From Lentisphaerota bacterium (GTDB lineage: Bacteria > Verrucomicrobiota > Lentisphaeria > Victivallales > Victivallaceae), in contig SUWJ01000015.1 of assembly GCA_015061545.1 (NCBI GenBank), positions 1-58,919 of the forward strand: 58,919 nt of DNA, written 5' to 3'. The translations under genes were made by a program, and so were the position numbers. Shown here piece after piece: positions 15,763 to 24,192 of this stretch (its first letter is position 1; each line of letters opens with the position of its first letter). The notes beneath the pieces were generated by a model. That model was not told where the DNA came from and did no database searches. It saw only the letters and a program-made list of their open reading frames with translations.

Positions 15763-16510
15763 AAATACAGCGACAACGGAAAAACTTTCGATCGTTATTC
15801 CTGTTTACAACGAAGAACGCACGCTGGGGCTGCTGCTGGAAAAAGTGGCAGCTGCGCCGCTGGATATCCCCCGCGAAGTGGTGATCGTCAACGACGGCTC
15901 CATCGACAGCAGCGATCGGATAATCAAAAATTTTATGGCAATGGACCATGATTTTGAAGTCAAATACCTGCAGCGCACCAACGGCGGCAAAGGCGCAGCG
16001 GTGCGCGACGGTATTGCGGCATCAAGCGGCAGCATAATTATTATTCAGGATGGCGATCTGGAGTATGAACCCTCGGAGTACAGCCGCTGCATAGCCCCGA
16101 TCCTGGCGGACGCTAGTCAAATCGTTTACGGCTCCCGCGAGCGCAAAAGGGGCAATGGTTATTCGCAGCTGCGTTTTTATCTGGGCGGCCTGGCGGTGAC
16201 ATGGATGGTCAATTTGCTCTACTTTACGCTGCTGACTGATGAACCGACCTGCTATAAAGTGTTCCGCAGTCGGCTGATCAAAGCTCTGGAATTTGAAAAC
16301 GACGATTTCGGCTGGGAGCCGGAAGTAACCTGCAAGCTGCTGCGGCTGGGGTATAAAATTGCCGAAGTGCCGGTATCTTACACCCCGCGTCATGTGGCGG
16401 AAGGCAAAAAAATCCGTTGGCAGGATGGTTTGAAAGCGTTCAAAATAATTCTGCAATGGCGATTTGCCGATCTGAATAAATTTAATCATCTGCGAAAAAA
16501 ATCCTTTTAA
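15752..16510 (+). CDS. Family 2 glycosyltransferase (polyprenyl-phosphate sugar synthase type)
   Basis: 252 aa from ATG 15752, which overlaps the epimerase-like gene. The GT-A core is clear: LSIVIPVYNEERTLGLLL at the N-terminus, then VNDGSIDSSD, GGKGAAVRDGI and the metal-binding QDGDLEY. The order matches dolichyl- or undecaprenyl-phosphate mannosyl/glucosyltransferases. No C-terminal membrane segments are present, so it is probably a soluble or peripheral enzyme on the cytoplasmic face. It likely supplies a lipid-linked sugar to GT-C enzymes such as the one at 26230. Confidence 0.85.
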   Translation: MYSENTATTEKLSIVIPVYNEERTLGLLLEKVAAAPLDIPREVVIVNDGSIDSSDRIIKNFMAMDHDFEVKYLQRTNGGKGAAVRDGIAASSGSIIIIQDGDLEYEPSEYSRCIAPILADASQIVYGSRERKRGNGYSQLRFYLGGLAVTWMVNLLYFTLLTDEPTCYKVFRSRLIKALEFENDDFGWEPEVTCKLLRLGYKIAEVPVSYTPRHVAEGKKIRWQDGLKAFKIILQWRFADLNKFNHLRKKSF

Positions 16511-16522
16511 CTGCAAACTATT

Positions 16523-16554
16523 CCCGCCTGATACCAGTCAATAGCTCAGGCGGG
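16523..16554 (+). other. Strong stem-loop without T-tract
   Basis: A 9-bp stem CCCGCCTGA/TCAGGCGGG lies between the glycosyltransferase and desulfoferrodoxin genes. No T-run follows, so it may be an mRNA-end or processing hairpin, not a canonical terminator. Confidence 0.4.
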
Positions 16555-16595
16555 CGGATTCACCGCTGCCGTAAAAGTTAAAAGGAGAAAAAAAG

Positions 16596-17006
16596 ATGAA
16601 AAATCAAGCCCGGGAACTCTACCGTTGCCCCAAATGCTCGCTGGTAATCGAAATCGCCTCACCTTGCGGATGCGAAGAACCCTGCCTGCGCTGCTGCGGC
16701 GAAAAAATGCAGCCGGTCATTGCCGGAACGGTGGATGCCGACAAAGAAAAACATCTGCCTGTAATCACCCGCAATGATAATTCCATCCACGTAAAGGTCG
16801 GCAGTATTGAACACCCCATGCTCAACGCCCATCATATTATGTGGATAGAGTTGATCGCAGGCGATAAAGTCATGCGTAAATATCTCAATCCCGGCGACAA
16901 ACCCGAAGCCGAATTCCAGCTTTGCAGCTGCACAATGGACTGCGGCGACAAGATCATTGTCCGCGAATACTGCAATTTGCACGGCTTGTGGCAGAGCGAG
17001 CTGTAA
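16596..17006 (+). CDS. dfx: Desulfoferrodoxin (superoxide reductase)
   Basis: 136 aa. Reduces superoxide to hydrogen peroxide without making oxygen, in the cytoplasm of anaerobes. The N-terminal Fe(Cys)4 centre I ligands are C11/C14 and the CC pair at 33-34. Centre II ligands are in EKHLP (His53), EHPM (His73), His79 or His80, and CNLHG (Cys126, His129). A short insertion with extra cysteines (PCGCEEPC) sits between the two centre I Cys pairs. AAAAGGAG precedes the ATG. It is followed by the flavodiiron and rubredoxin genes. Confidence 0.95.
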   Translation: MKNQARELYRCPKCSLVIEIASPCGCEEPCLRCCGEKMQPVIAGTVDADKEKHLPVITRNDNSIHVKVGSIEHPMLNAHHIMWIELIAGDKVMRKYLNPGDKPEAEFQLCSCTMDCGDKIIVREYCNLHGLWQSEL

Positions 17007-17024
17007 AAATTTTGAAAAAATTTG

Positions 17025-17053
17025 TTGTTGTTTTAAAATAATTGGTGTATATT
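17025..17053 (+). promoter_or_regulatory. Promoter of the flavodiiron-rubredoxin unit
   Basis: TTGTTG at 17025, a 17-base spacer, and TATATT at 17048, between the desulfoferrodoxin stop and the flavodiiron start. The two oxygen-defence transcripts can thus be controlled separately. Confidence 0.55.
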
Positions 17054-17099
17054 ACCCTCAATTTTGAATAACATGACAACAACAACGGGAGTTTATCCA

Positions 17100-18311
17100 A
17101 TGGCAGATTATAAAGCAGTAAAAGTAACCGGCAACGTCTGGTGGGTCGGAGCGGTGGATTGGCATTTGCGGGAGTTTCACGGCTACCGTACCAGCCGCGG
17201 CTCCACCTATAATGCGTTTCTGGTTATCGACGAAAAAATCACGCTGATCGACACGGTCAAAGCGCCTTTCTTTGAAGAAATGCGCAGCCGCATTGCTTCG
17301 GTGATCGATCCTGAAAAAATTGATTACATCGTTTCCAACCATGCCGAAATGGATCATTCGGGATCATTGGTCCGCGCCATGCAGGAATTCAAAGCGGAAA
17401 AACTTTTCTGCTCCATGCAGGGCGAAAAGGCGCTGCGGGCGCATTTTCACGATGCGCTGCCCGAACTGACGGTGGTCAAAACCGCCGATTCCATTGAGCT
17501 TGGCAAAAACAGCCTTACGTTTGTGGAAACCAAGATGCTCCATTGGCCCGACAGCATGATAAGTTATCTCAGCGGCGAAAAAGTTCTCTTCTCGCAAGAT
17601 GCCTTCGGTATGCACCTGGCGGGCAGCGGACGTTTTGCCGATGAATACTGCGATGCGCTGCTTTATGAAGAAGCCCGCAAATACTTTGCCAACATTCTGC
17701 TGCTGCAGTCCGCAAAAATTACCGATCTTTTGAACACGCTGCCGACGCTGAATCTGGATATCGACTTTGTTGCGCCCGACCATGGACCCATATGGCGCAA
17801 CGGCGACCATAACAAGATACTCAGCCTCTACAGCGAATTTGCAGCTCAAAAGCCGGAAAAACGTGCGGTGGTACTCTTTGATACCATGTGGCACAGTACC
17901 GAAGCTATGGCTGGAGCAATTGCCGAAGGCTTGATCGAAGCAGGTTTGCCGACCGAAGTGATTTCGCTGCACAGCTGCGAACGCAGCGAAGCGATCACCC
18001 GCATCATGTCAGCAGGGGTGCTGGCAATCGGCACGCCTACGATCAACAACAATATGTATCCCTCGCTGGGGGATATGCTGGTGTATATGCGCGGACTCAA
18101 GCCCAAAATCGCCGTCGGCGGAGCGTTCGGCTCTTTCGGCTGGAGCGGCGAAGGCGCCAAACAGATTGCCGAAGCGCTGACTGCCATGCAGATCGAACAA
18201 CCGCTGCCGCCGATGGTGAACAAGTATGTTCCCGATGATGCAGCGTTGGAAAATTGCCGTATATGGGGTAAAAATCTGGCAGAAAAACTGCTGGAAAAAA
18301 TTAATAACTGA
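17100..18311 (+). CDS. Flavodiiron protein (rubredoxin:oxygen oxidoreductase)
   Basis: 403 aa from ATG 17100 (GGGAG upstream). The N-terminal metallo-beta-lactamase domain holds the diiron ligands HAEMDHSG (H81, E83, D85, H86) plus later Asp/His (FAPDHG-like VAPDHGP). The C-terminal flavodoxin domain begins at AVVLFDTMWHSTEAMAGAIA (phosphate loop), with GSFGWSGEG as second FMN loop. It reduces O2 to water or NO to N2O using electrons from rubredoxin, and the rubredoxin gene follows 12 bp later. Complete, usual length. Confidence 0.93.
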   Translation: MADYKAVKVTGNVWWVGAVDWHLREFHGYRTSRGSTYNAFLVIDEKITLIDTVKAPFFEEMRSRIASVIDPEKIDYIVSNHAEMDHSGSLVRAMQEFKAEKLFCSMQGEKALRAHFHDALPELTVVKTADSIELGKNSLTFVETKMLHWPDSMISYLSGEKVLFSQDAFGMHLAGSGRFADEYCDALLYEEARKYFANILLLQSAKITDLLNTLPTLNLDIDFVAPDHGPIWRNGDHNKILSLYSEFAAQKPEKRAVVLFDTMWHSTEAMAGAIAEGLIEAGLPTEVISLHSCERSEAITRIMSAGVLAIGTPTINNNMYPSLGDMLVYMRGLKPKIAVGGAFGSFGWSGEGAKQIAEALTAMQIEQPLPPMVNKYVPDDAALENCRIWGKNLAEKLLEKINN

Positions 18312-18323
18312 AAGGATATAAAA

Positions 18324-18485
18324 ATGAAAAAGTACGTTTGCGATGTTTGCGGTTACATCTATGATCCCGTCGCAGGTGATCCCGACAGCGGTGTAAAACC
18401 CAATACCGCCTGGGAAGATGTTCCCGCCAGTTGGGTCTGCCCCGACTGCGGTGCAAGCAAAAATGATTTTTCAGAAAAAAACTGA
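18324..18485 (+). CDS. Rubredoxin
   Basis: 53 aa, a short gene that is easy to miss. It has the four iron-binding cysteines C6-x2-C9 ([12 protein letters not shown]) and C39-x2-C42 (WVCPDCGA). A small electron carrier for the flavodiiron protein (and possibly for desulfoferrodoxin), starting 12 bp after the flavodiiron stop with AAAGGATAT as ribosome site. Confidence 0.95.
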   Translation: MKKYVCDVCGYIYDPVAGDPDSGVKPNTAWEDVPASWVCPDCGASKNDFSEKN

Positions 18486-18512
18486 AATAACAACTTTTTG
18501 CTCATAAAATCA

Positions 18513-18560
18513 ACGGCTGTTGCTGAAACGTTAACATTTTTCAGCAACAGCCGTATTTTT
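18513..18560. terminator. Bidirectional terminator between rubredoxin and ilvN
   Basis: A long stem ACGGCTGTTGCTGAAA/TTTCAGCAACAGCCGT with ATTTTT after it on the plus strand and TGATTTTAT on the minus strand. It serves the convergent rubredoxin and ilvN transcripts. Confidence 0.75.
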
Positions 18561-18583
18561 GTATCTGTTTTACAGAATATTTA

Positions 18584-19087
18584 TCAGGACTCTACCGCCT
18601 TGGCGCGGGCAATCGCCACCCGGCCTGAGCGCGCCATATCAATTATACCGATATCGCTGACCATATTCATAAAGTTGTCGATTTGGGAAGCCCGTCCTGA
18701 AATCTCCACCCCCAGTTCCGCCGGTCCCACGGTAACAAATTTACCATTGAAGATTTCCACCAGCTGAATGACCTGAGCCTTCTTTTCGGGAGTATCAGCC
18801 GCCAGCTTGAACAGCGCCAGTTCCCGTTCGATAAAATCTTCACCGCTCAAGCGATCCACCCGGATCACTTCCACGAGCTTGTTCAACTGCTTTTCGATCT
18901 GTTCAATGACTGCATCGTCGCCGCGAGTGACAATAATCATGCGCGACACATCAGGATCGCTGGTTGAATTGACCGTCAGCGAGGCAATATTGTATCCACG
19001 CCCGCTGAACAAACCGGCAATACGCGACAACACACCGAATTTATTTTCGACCCGTACCGAAAACGTGTAATTTTTTGTTTCGCTCAT
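18584..19087 (-). CDS. ilvN: Acetolactate synthase, small (regulatory) subunit
   Basis: 167 aa from ATG 19087 (AGGAGA upstream). An ACT domain at the N-terminus (SVRVENKFGVLSRIAGLFSGRGYNI) binds valine for feedback inhibition. The C-terminal domain (AQVIQLVEIFNGKFVTVGP..EISGRASQIDNFM) contacts the catalytic subunit. It is placed third in an ftsH-DUF167-ilvN unit, 47 bp after the DUF167 stop, and not next to ilvB, so the subunits are made from separate transcripts. Confidence 0.93.
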   Translation of the reverse strand: MSETKNYTFSVRVENKFGVLSRIAGLFSGRGYNIASLTVNSTSDPDVSRMIIVTRGDDAVIEQIEKQLNKLVEVIRVDRLSGEDFIERELALFKLAADTPEKKAQVIQLVEIFNGKFVTVGPAELGVEISGRASQIDNFMNMVSDIGIIDMARSGRVAIARAKAVES

Positions 19088-19134
19088 ATCTTCTCCTGCT
19101 TTTTCCGTCAGCACCAAACTGAACGTATAAATAG

Positions 19135-19446
19135 TTATTTTACCAGCTCCGAAAGTATTTCCGCAACCTTTGCCGCCGAAATCCCACTGACTGCCAGCAC
19201 CTTGCGGCGGCTGCTCTCGCCTCCCGCCATACTGACGGCGCTTTTGGGTACTTTCAAGACCTCAGCCATAAATTTGACCAGAGTCTTATTAGCTTCGCCA
19301 TCCACCGGCGGCGCAGCCAATGCCACTTTAAGTCTGTTGTCGTGCCACGCACTCAGCGCATTGCGCGATGCCCGCGGAGTAGCAAGACAATTTATCCTGC
19401 ATCCGCCCGGACAATCGCATATGGCGCCTTCGGGGATATTGCTCAT
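19135..19446 (-). CDS. DUF167 (YggU-family) small protein
   Basis: 103 aa. The family core is present: a PRASRN-type N-terminal strand, LKVALAAPPVDGEANKTLVKFMAEVL and the GGESSRRKV turn. The function of the family is not established. ATG 19446 lies 2 bp after the ftsH stop, so it is translationally tied to ftsH. The N-terminus has a CDCPGGCRINC Cys cluster not usual in the family. Confidence 0.85.
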   Translation of the reverse strand: MSNIPEGAICDCPGGCRINCLATPRASRNALSAWHDNRLKVALAAPPVDGEANKTLVKFMAEVLKVPKSAVSMAGGESSRRKVLAVSGISAAKVAEILSELVK

Positions 19447-19448
19447 AA

Positions 19449-21476
19449 TTATTCCGCCTGCGGGAGCTGAGCAGTTTCTTCAACCTTTGCCGCAGCTTCC
19501 TCTTCCGCCGCACATTCGGCGGGATTTCCGGTTGTTTCAGGCGCGTCCACAGCAGCCTTACGCCCCAGCAAAACATCCACTTCCGCAGCGGAAATCGTTT
19601 CTTTTTCCAACAATGTCTGCGCCAGTTTTTCCAGTTCATCCCGATGTTCGGTCAGGATCTGAACGGCTCTGGCATGAGCATCGTCGATCAGCTTTTTGAC
19701 TTCCACATCAATTTCCCGTGCCGTTTCTTCGCTGGATTCGTGAACCGGCGGCGCATCAAAACGTATATGCACATGGCTGCGGAAATCGCCGTATTTGATC
19801 GGCCCGATCTTTTCGTTCATACCGTAAGCGCAGACCATCATCCGTGCCAGACGGCTGACAACTTCGATATCCTGCCCTGCCCCGGTAGTGATGTCGCCGA
19901 AGATGATCTCTTCAGCAGCTCTGCCCCCCAGCGTCATCGCCATTTGATCCAGCAGCTCAAGTTTGCTCTTGGTGTAAACATCTTCTTTGGGGATCGAGAA
20001 GGTTGCGCCCAGATAGGATTGACCACGGGGAATGATCGTGATCTTATGCAGCGGGTCAGTATGTTCACAATGCAGCCCCACCAGCGCGTGACCTGATTCG
20101 TGATATGCCGTCAGCCTACGCTCCCGTTCGCTGATCTTGCGGCTGCGGCGCTCGCGGCCGAAGCAGACTTTATCGCGGGCTTCTTCCATATCTTCCTGCG
20201 TAACGCTTTCGCGGTTGTAACGCGCTGCCAGCAATGCTGCTTCGTTGCACAGATTCGCCAGATCCGCACCGCTGAATCCGGGCGTGGATTGGGCAATAAC
20301 ATCCAGATCCACCGCTTCATTCAAACGGATATTTTTGGCGTGAACATCCAATATCTGGCGCCGCCCTTTTATATCGGGCAGATCCAACACCACCTGACGG
20401 TCAAAACGTCCCGGCCGCAGCAATGCAGGATCCAACACATCGGGGCGGTTGGTTGCCGCCAGCACGATCACGTCGGAACGGTTTTCCAAACCATCCATTT
20501 CCACCAGCATAGCGTTCAAAGTCTGTTCGCGTTCGTCATGCCCGCCGCCCATTCCGGAAAAACGGGAACGGCCCACGGCATCGATTTCGTCAATAAATAT
20601 CAGACAGGGCGTATTGTGGCGGGCGTGGTCAAACATATCGCGCACCCGACTTGCTCCTACCCCGACAAACATTTCCACAAAGTCCGATCCGCTGATCGAA
20701 AAGAAGGGTACTTTGGCTTCGCAAGCCACCGCTTTTGCCAGCAATGTTTTACCCGTTCCGGGAGGCCCCACCAGCAAACACCCGCGGGGAATCTTGCCGC
20801 CCAGCAGTTTGAATTTGATCGGATCTTTCAGGAACTCAACGATTTCCTGAATTTCTTCCTTGGCTTCATCCGCCCCTGCTACATCGTCGAATTTTATATT
20901 CAGTTCATCAGGCATGATCATCCGCGCACGGGATTTACCGAACTGTACTGCGTTGCGGTTTGCCATCTTGATCTGCCGCGAAAAGAGTATGTAAATTATT
21001 ATCCCGATGATCAGTACCGGCAGCACCATGCCCAGCAAATTGGTCAGCCAGTTATCCCGCGGCTGTACTTTTACGTTGATCTGAGCAAGATCATTGGTCA
21101 GCCGTTCGCTTTTTATCACCCGACAGACAAACTTGCCGGTCGCGGGAGCTTTGGGGTTCTTCAAACGGGCGGCTTTCAGCTCCGACTCATTGAGTTTATA
21201 TTCGCCCTTGATGTAGAGCATATCATCATCTTCGGGACGGATATCCGCTTTTATCACATCGCCGATACGCTGTTCAAACCGACTTTGATCCCATTGAGCA
21301 ATTTCGCTGGCACCGGCGCCTTTCCAGAAATAAAAGCCTGCCATCACCACCGCAACCACGATCCAGAAGATCACAGCCCCGGGAATCCGCAATACTTTGA
21401 TTTTAGTACCTTCAGGAAAATGCCCGTTGCCCCGATTATTTTCGGGAGTACGGCGCTCTTTCTTGTCCTCGCTCAT
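19449..21476 (-). CDS. ftsH: ATP-dependent membrane zinc protease FtsH
   Basis: 675 aa. Inner-membrane AAA+ protease degrading damaged or short-lived membrane and cytoplasmic proteins. TM helix 1 (about 31-51), a periplasmic domain, TM helix 2 (about 144-165), Walker A GPPGTGKT (237-244), Walker B FIDEIDA, the SRH region [20 protein letters not shown], and the zinc motif HESGH (459-463) with [12 protein letters not shown] supplying the third ligand region. The C-terminal tail is Ala/Glu-rich ([15 protein letters not shown]). First gene of the ftsH-DUF167-ilvN unit. Confidence 0.97.
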   Translation of the reverse strand: MSEDKKERRTPENNRGNGHFPEGTKIKVLRIPGAVIFWIVVAVVMAGFYFWKGAGASEIAQWDQSRFEQRIGDVIKADIRPEDDDMLYIKGEYKLNESELKAARLKNPKAPATGKFVCRVIKSERLTNDLAQINVKVQPRDNWLTNLLGMVLPVLIIGIIIYILFSRQIKMANRNAVQFGKSRARMIMPDELNIKFDDVAGADEAKEEIQEIVEFLKDPIKFKLLGGKIPRGCLLVGPPGTGKTLLAKAVACEAKVPFFSISGSDFVEMFVGVGASRVRDMFDHARHNTPCLIFIDEIDAVGRSRFSGMGGGHDEREQTLNAMLVEMDGLENRSDVIVLAATNRPDVLDPALLRPGRFDRQVVLDLPDIKGRRQILDVHAKNIRLNEAVDLDVIAQSTPGFSGADLANLCNEAALLAARYNRESVTQEDMEEARDKVCFGRERRSRKISERERRLTAYHESGHALVGLHCEHTDPLHKITIIPRGQSYLGATFSIPKEDVYTKSKLELLDQMAMTLGGRAAEEIIFGDITTGAGQDIEVVSRLARMMVCAYGMNEKIGPIKYGDFRSHVHIRFDAPPVHESSEETAREIDVEVKKLIDDAHARAVQILTEHRDELEKLAQTLLEKETISAAEVDVLLGRKAAVDAPETTGNPAECAAEEEAAAKVEETAQLPQAE

Positions 21477-21570
21477 AAAAAAAACTCTTCTCCTGCCAAT
21501 GTTATCGGATCACTCCGAAAGATTATCCTTGAAAATCCGCAAACTGCGGATCCTTTTTATACTAAAACGG

Positions 21571-21634
21571 CACCGACAAAAATCCACGCCGCACTTACAC
21601 TTTATGTGCCTGCCCCTCGGACTTTTGTCGGTGT
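21571..21634 (-). other. Long imperfect inverted repeat between FHA gene and ftsH
   Basis: CACCGACAAAAATCC and GGACTTTTGTCGGTG pair over 15 bp with one mismatch around a loop of about 33 nt. It could end the FHA transcript or form a leader structure for ftsH, whose start is about 95 bp downstream. The T-tract is weak. Confidence 0.4.
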
Positions 21635-21708
21635 CGCTCACGGCGCAGCCGCCGTATTCAACCGCTCATGCCGCAGGCCCATCCTGCCGCAAGACCGGAA
21701 ATAAAATC

Positions 21709-22245
21709 TTACAACAGATTCTTTACCATGCTGATAAGCACCCAAACCAGCAACCCGGCGATCAGCAAACCGGACGCAATGAGCGCACCAACCACCAGCT
21801 TGCGGTTGCGTGCCTCGTTTTTGGTGTCGTTGGAGGCAAAGGGCGACAGATTGCCGAAATCCTTGACCGTGGACATACCCGTCTGAGTACTGGTCAAATC
21901 AATACCCGTTTCGGTACGCGACACCGAAGGCGCTGAACCATCATCAAATTCAAACATCACTTCCACGCTGCCGAGCTGCAGCAAATCCGAATTCTTGAGC
22001 GGCATCATCATATCCGCTTCCACCGGAACATTGTTCAACCGGGTACCGTTGGTACTGTCGCGGTCGCAGACAAAGTAACCTTCCTCGGTATGAATAAAAT
22101 CACAGTGATAGGAACTCAAACTGGGATCTTTGATGCAAATATCACGCTGATCATTACGACCCACGCTCATGGAATCTTGTTTCAACTCGAATACAAGACC
22201 ACGAAACTTTTCTGACAATACCATCAGTCTGGGATAATCCGCCAT
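21709..22245 (-). CDS. FHA-domain protein with C-terminal membrane anchor
   Basis: 178 aa from ATG 22245 (GGAGG upstream). The N-terminal FHA fold binds phosphothreonine: VGRNDQRDICIKD, SLSSYHCDF and DSTNGTRLNN contain the conserved GR, SxxH and NG residues. A Ser/Thr-rich linker follows, then one TM helix near the C-terminus (LVVGALIASGLLIAGLLVWV), so the FHA domain faces the cytoplasm on the inner membrane. A Ser/Thr kinase (33709) is the only obvious phospho-Thr source in this window. Confidence 0.9.
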   Translation of the reverse strand: MADYPRLMVLSEKFRGLVFELKQDSMSVGRNDQRDICIKDPSLSSYHCDFIHTEEGYFVCDRDSTNGTRLNNVPVEADMMMPLKNSDLLQLGSVEVMFEFDDGSAPSVSRTETGIDLTSTQTGMSTVKDFGNLSPFASNDTKNEARNRKLVVGALIASGLLIAGLLVWVLISMVKNLL

Positions 22246-22394
22246 CGTACTAAACCTCCGTACCAGCTGCTGCACAATTCCCGGCCCCGTGCCAAAAATC
22301 ACGCCTTACCAAAACTATACATACACAAATATATATCCGACTTTGTGTTATTGCAAATGCCGTTTAGCCAACTTTTCAACTATTTTTAATTTTT

Positions 22395-23468
22395 TCAATC
22401 TATTCCGGGTCTGAAACTCTCATTTCCGGTCATAGCAGCAATCGTTTCGGTCAGGATTTTCACGGCTCCATCCACGTCGCGCAGGTCGCAAATCTCCACC
22501 GGACTGTGCATATAGCGGTTGGGAATACTTATCAAAGCAGTCGCCACGCCACCGCGGGTAAGCTGCATTGCTGCCGCATCGGTTCCGCCCGAAGCGCGGT
22601 GCGCAGCACTTTCCTGATAGACCAACTTGTGTTTTTCCGCCGTCTGCCGCATAAGTCTGCCCAGCACCACGTTGTTATCGGCACTGCGGGTCAGCACCGG
22701 GCCGCCGCCGAGTTTGACATCGCCCAGCAGTTTGCTGGGGATATCCGGCAAATCAGTAGCAAAACCGACGTCGATGGCAAACCCCACCGCCGGGTCGATG
22801 GCAAAGCAGCTGGTGGTAACTCCGCGCAGCCCCAGCTCTTCCTGCACCGAACCGACTCCGTAAACTGCCACATTGAGTTTGCGTTTGGACAAAGCACGCA
22901 TAGTTTCGGCCACCACAAAAGCCCCGACGCGGTCATCCAAACCTTTGGACATAACGCGGTTTTTGCCCATAAAACGCACATTGCGCCGCAGCGCCACAGG
23001 ATCGCCGACTGCCACCATACTTTCCGCTTCCTTGCGGTCAGCTGCGCCGATATCGATCCACATATCTTCCAGCGATACGACTTTTTCCCGTTCGGCAGGT
23101 TTGAGCAAGTGGATCGGTTTTTTGCCGATCACCCCGGGCACGATTCCACCGGCGGTTTTGATTTCGACTTCCGAGGCAGGCACGTTGAGTTTGTCGATCC
23201 CCCCGTTGGGACGGAAGTAGATCAAACCATCTTCGCCAATATGCACCACCTGAAAACCGATTTCGTCATAATGCCCCGACAGCATCACGCGGAAAGGCGC
23301 ATCAGGATTCAACACCCCGATAGTATTACCCATCACGTCCACATCCACCTTATCGCAGAATTTGCTCAGGTAGTTGCGGAAAACCGCTGCCGCTTCCTCC
23401 TCGTACCCCGAAGGGGCCACGGTTGAAAGCAGCGACTCAAAAAACTTCAATGCACTTTTATCCGGCAT
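22395..23468 (-). CDS. M42-family metallo-aminopeptidase
   Basis: 357 aa. Dinuclear zinc peptidase that forms large tetrahedral complexes and trims N-terminal residues from peptides. Metal and catalytic motifs are all visible: SGHYDEIGF (His, Asp), GLDDRVG (bridging Asp), QEELGLRG (catalytic Glu pair), DVGFATDLP and a late MHSPVE His. Usual length. Preceded by AAGGA, and lies 51 bp after the TetR-family gene on the same strand. Confidence 0.92.
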   Translation of the reverse strand: MPDKSALKFFESLLSTVAPSGYEEEAAAVFRNYLSKFCDKVDVDVMGNTIGVLNPDAPFRVMLSGHYDEIGFQVVHIGEDGLIYFRPNGGIDKLNVPASEVEIKTAGGIVPGVIGKKPIHLLKPAEREKVVSLEDMWIDIGAADRKEAESMVAVGDPVALRRNVRFMGKNRVMSKGLDDRVGAFVVAETMRALSKRKLNVAVYGVGSVQEELGLRGVTTSCFAIDPAVGFAIDVGFATDLPDIPSKLLGDVKLGGGPVLTRSADNNVVLGRLMRQTAEKHKLVYQESAAHRASGGTDAAAMQLTRGGVATALISIPNRYMHSPVEICDLRDVDGAVKILTETIAAMTGNESFRPGID

Positions 23469-23519
23469 AACAATATCCTTATCTTAAACACAAAATTAAA
23501 AGTAAAAAGCTCTCAATAT

Positions 23520-24095
23520 TCAATCTTCAATCATTGCCCCGCGGCGGAAAAATGCAGTCAGGAATTCTGCTTCGGGGAACACCTCCATGCCAGCCAAACC
23601 GCTCCTGGCACGGGAATAACCATCTATGAGCCACAAAAGGATCTGGGCGTAGGAGCGCACCTCAGCTGCATCCCGCGCCGGTTCAGCTTTGTGCATCACC
23701 GCAGTCAGCGTATCGACCAGATTGCAGCCGTGCTGTTTAAGCTGTTCGTGCTGTTCAGGACTCAGCCGCGCCACATGAGCTGCCAGATCTCCAACCGCCC
23801 CGAAACCGGTACGGTGTTCGCGGATAAACTCATCGACCAGCGCCAGCACCCGATCGGGCAGCTCCGCGCTGGAGCAATTTTCCAGTTTCTGCAATGCAGT
23901 TTGCAGCCGCTCCATCCGATAGCATATAAGCTCGGCAAACAAAGCGTCTTTATCGTGAAAATACAAATAGATCGTCCCTTTGCCGACCTGAGCTTCGTGT
24001 GCCACTTCGTCAAGCGTTATTTCATGAAAACGGCGTCCGGGCAGCAACCTGTCCAGCGCATTCAATATTTGTTCGCGTTTACTCTCTTTTGCCAT
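23520..24095 (-). CDS. TetR-family transcriptional regulator
   Basis: 191 aa. The N-terminal TetR helix-turn-helix is typical (REQILNALDRLLPGRRFHEITLDEVAHEAQ then VGKGTIYLYFHDKDALF). The ligand-binding C-terminal part is not assignable. It lies upstream of the M42 peptidase on the same strand, with a poor ribosome site. Confidence 0.9.
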   Translation of the reverse strand: MAKESKREQILNALDRLLPGRRFHEITLDEVAHEAQVGKGTIYLYFHDKDALFAELICYRMERLQTALQKLENCSSAELPDRVLALVDEFIREHRTGFGAVGDLAAHVARLSPEQHEQLKQHGCNLVDTLTAVMHKAEPARDAAEVRSYAQILLWLIDGYSRARSGLAGMEVFPEAEFLTAFFRRGAMIED

Positions 24096-24192
24096 AGATA
24101 TTCACTCAATATTCAACCATTACCGATATTACGCTTTGACTAATTTATATCACAATAGTTTATTTTGCAACTGTTTTGTCTAAAAAAACTGT

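Noticed and set aside
20100-21704. Plus-strand open frame of 534 codons opposite ftsH
   Set aside because: ftsH on the other strand has all AAA+ and protease motifs, and the opposite frame has none.
24096-24192. Repeated AACTGTTT near the tilS stop as an operator
   Set aside because: Only a weak direct repeat in AT-rich DNA between same-strand genes; nothing supports binding.
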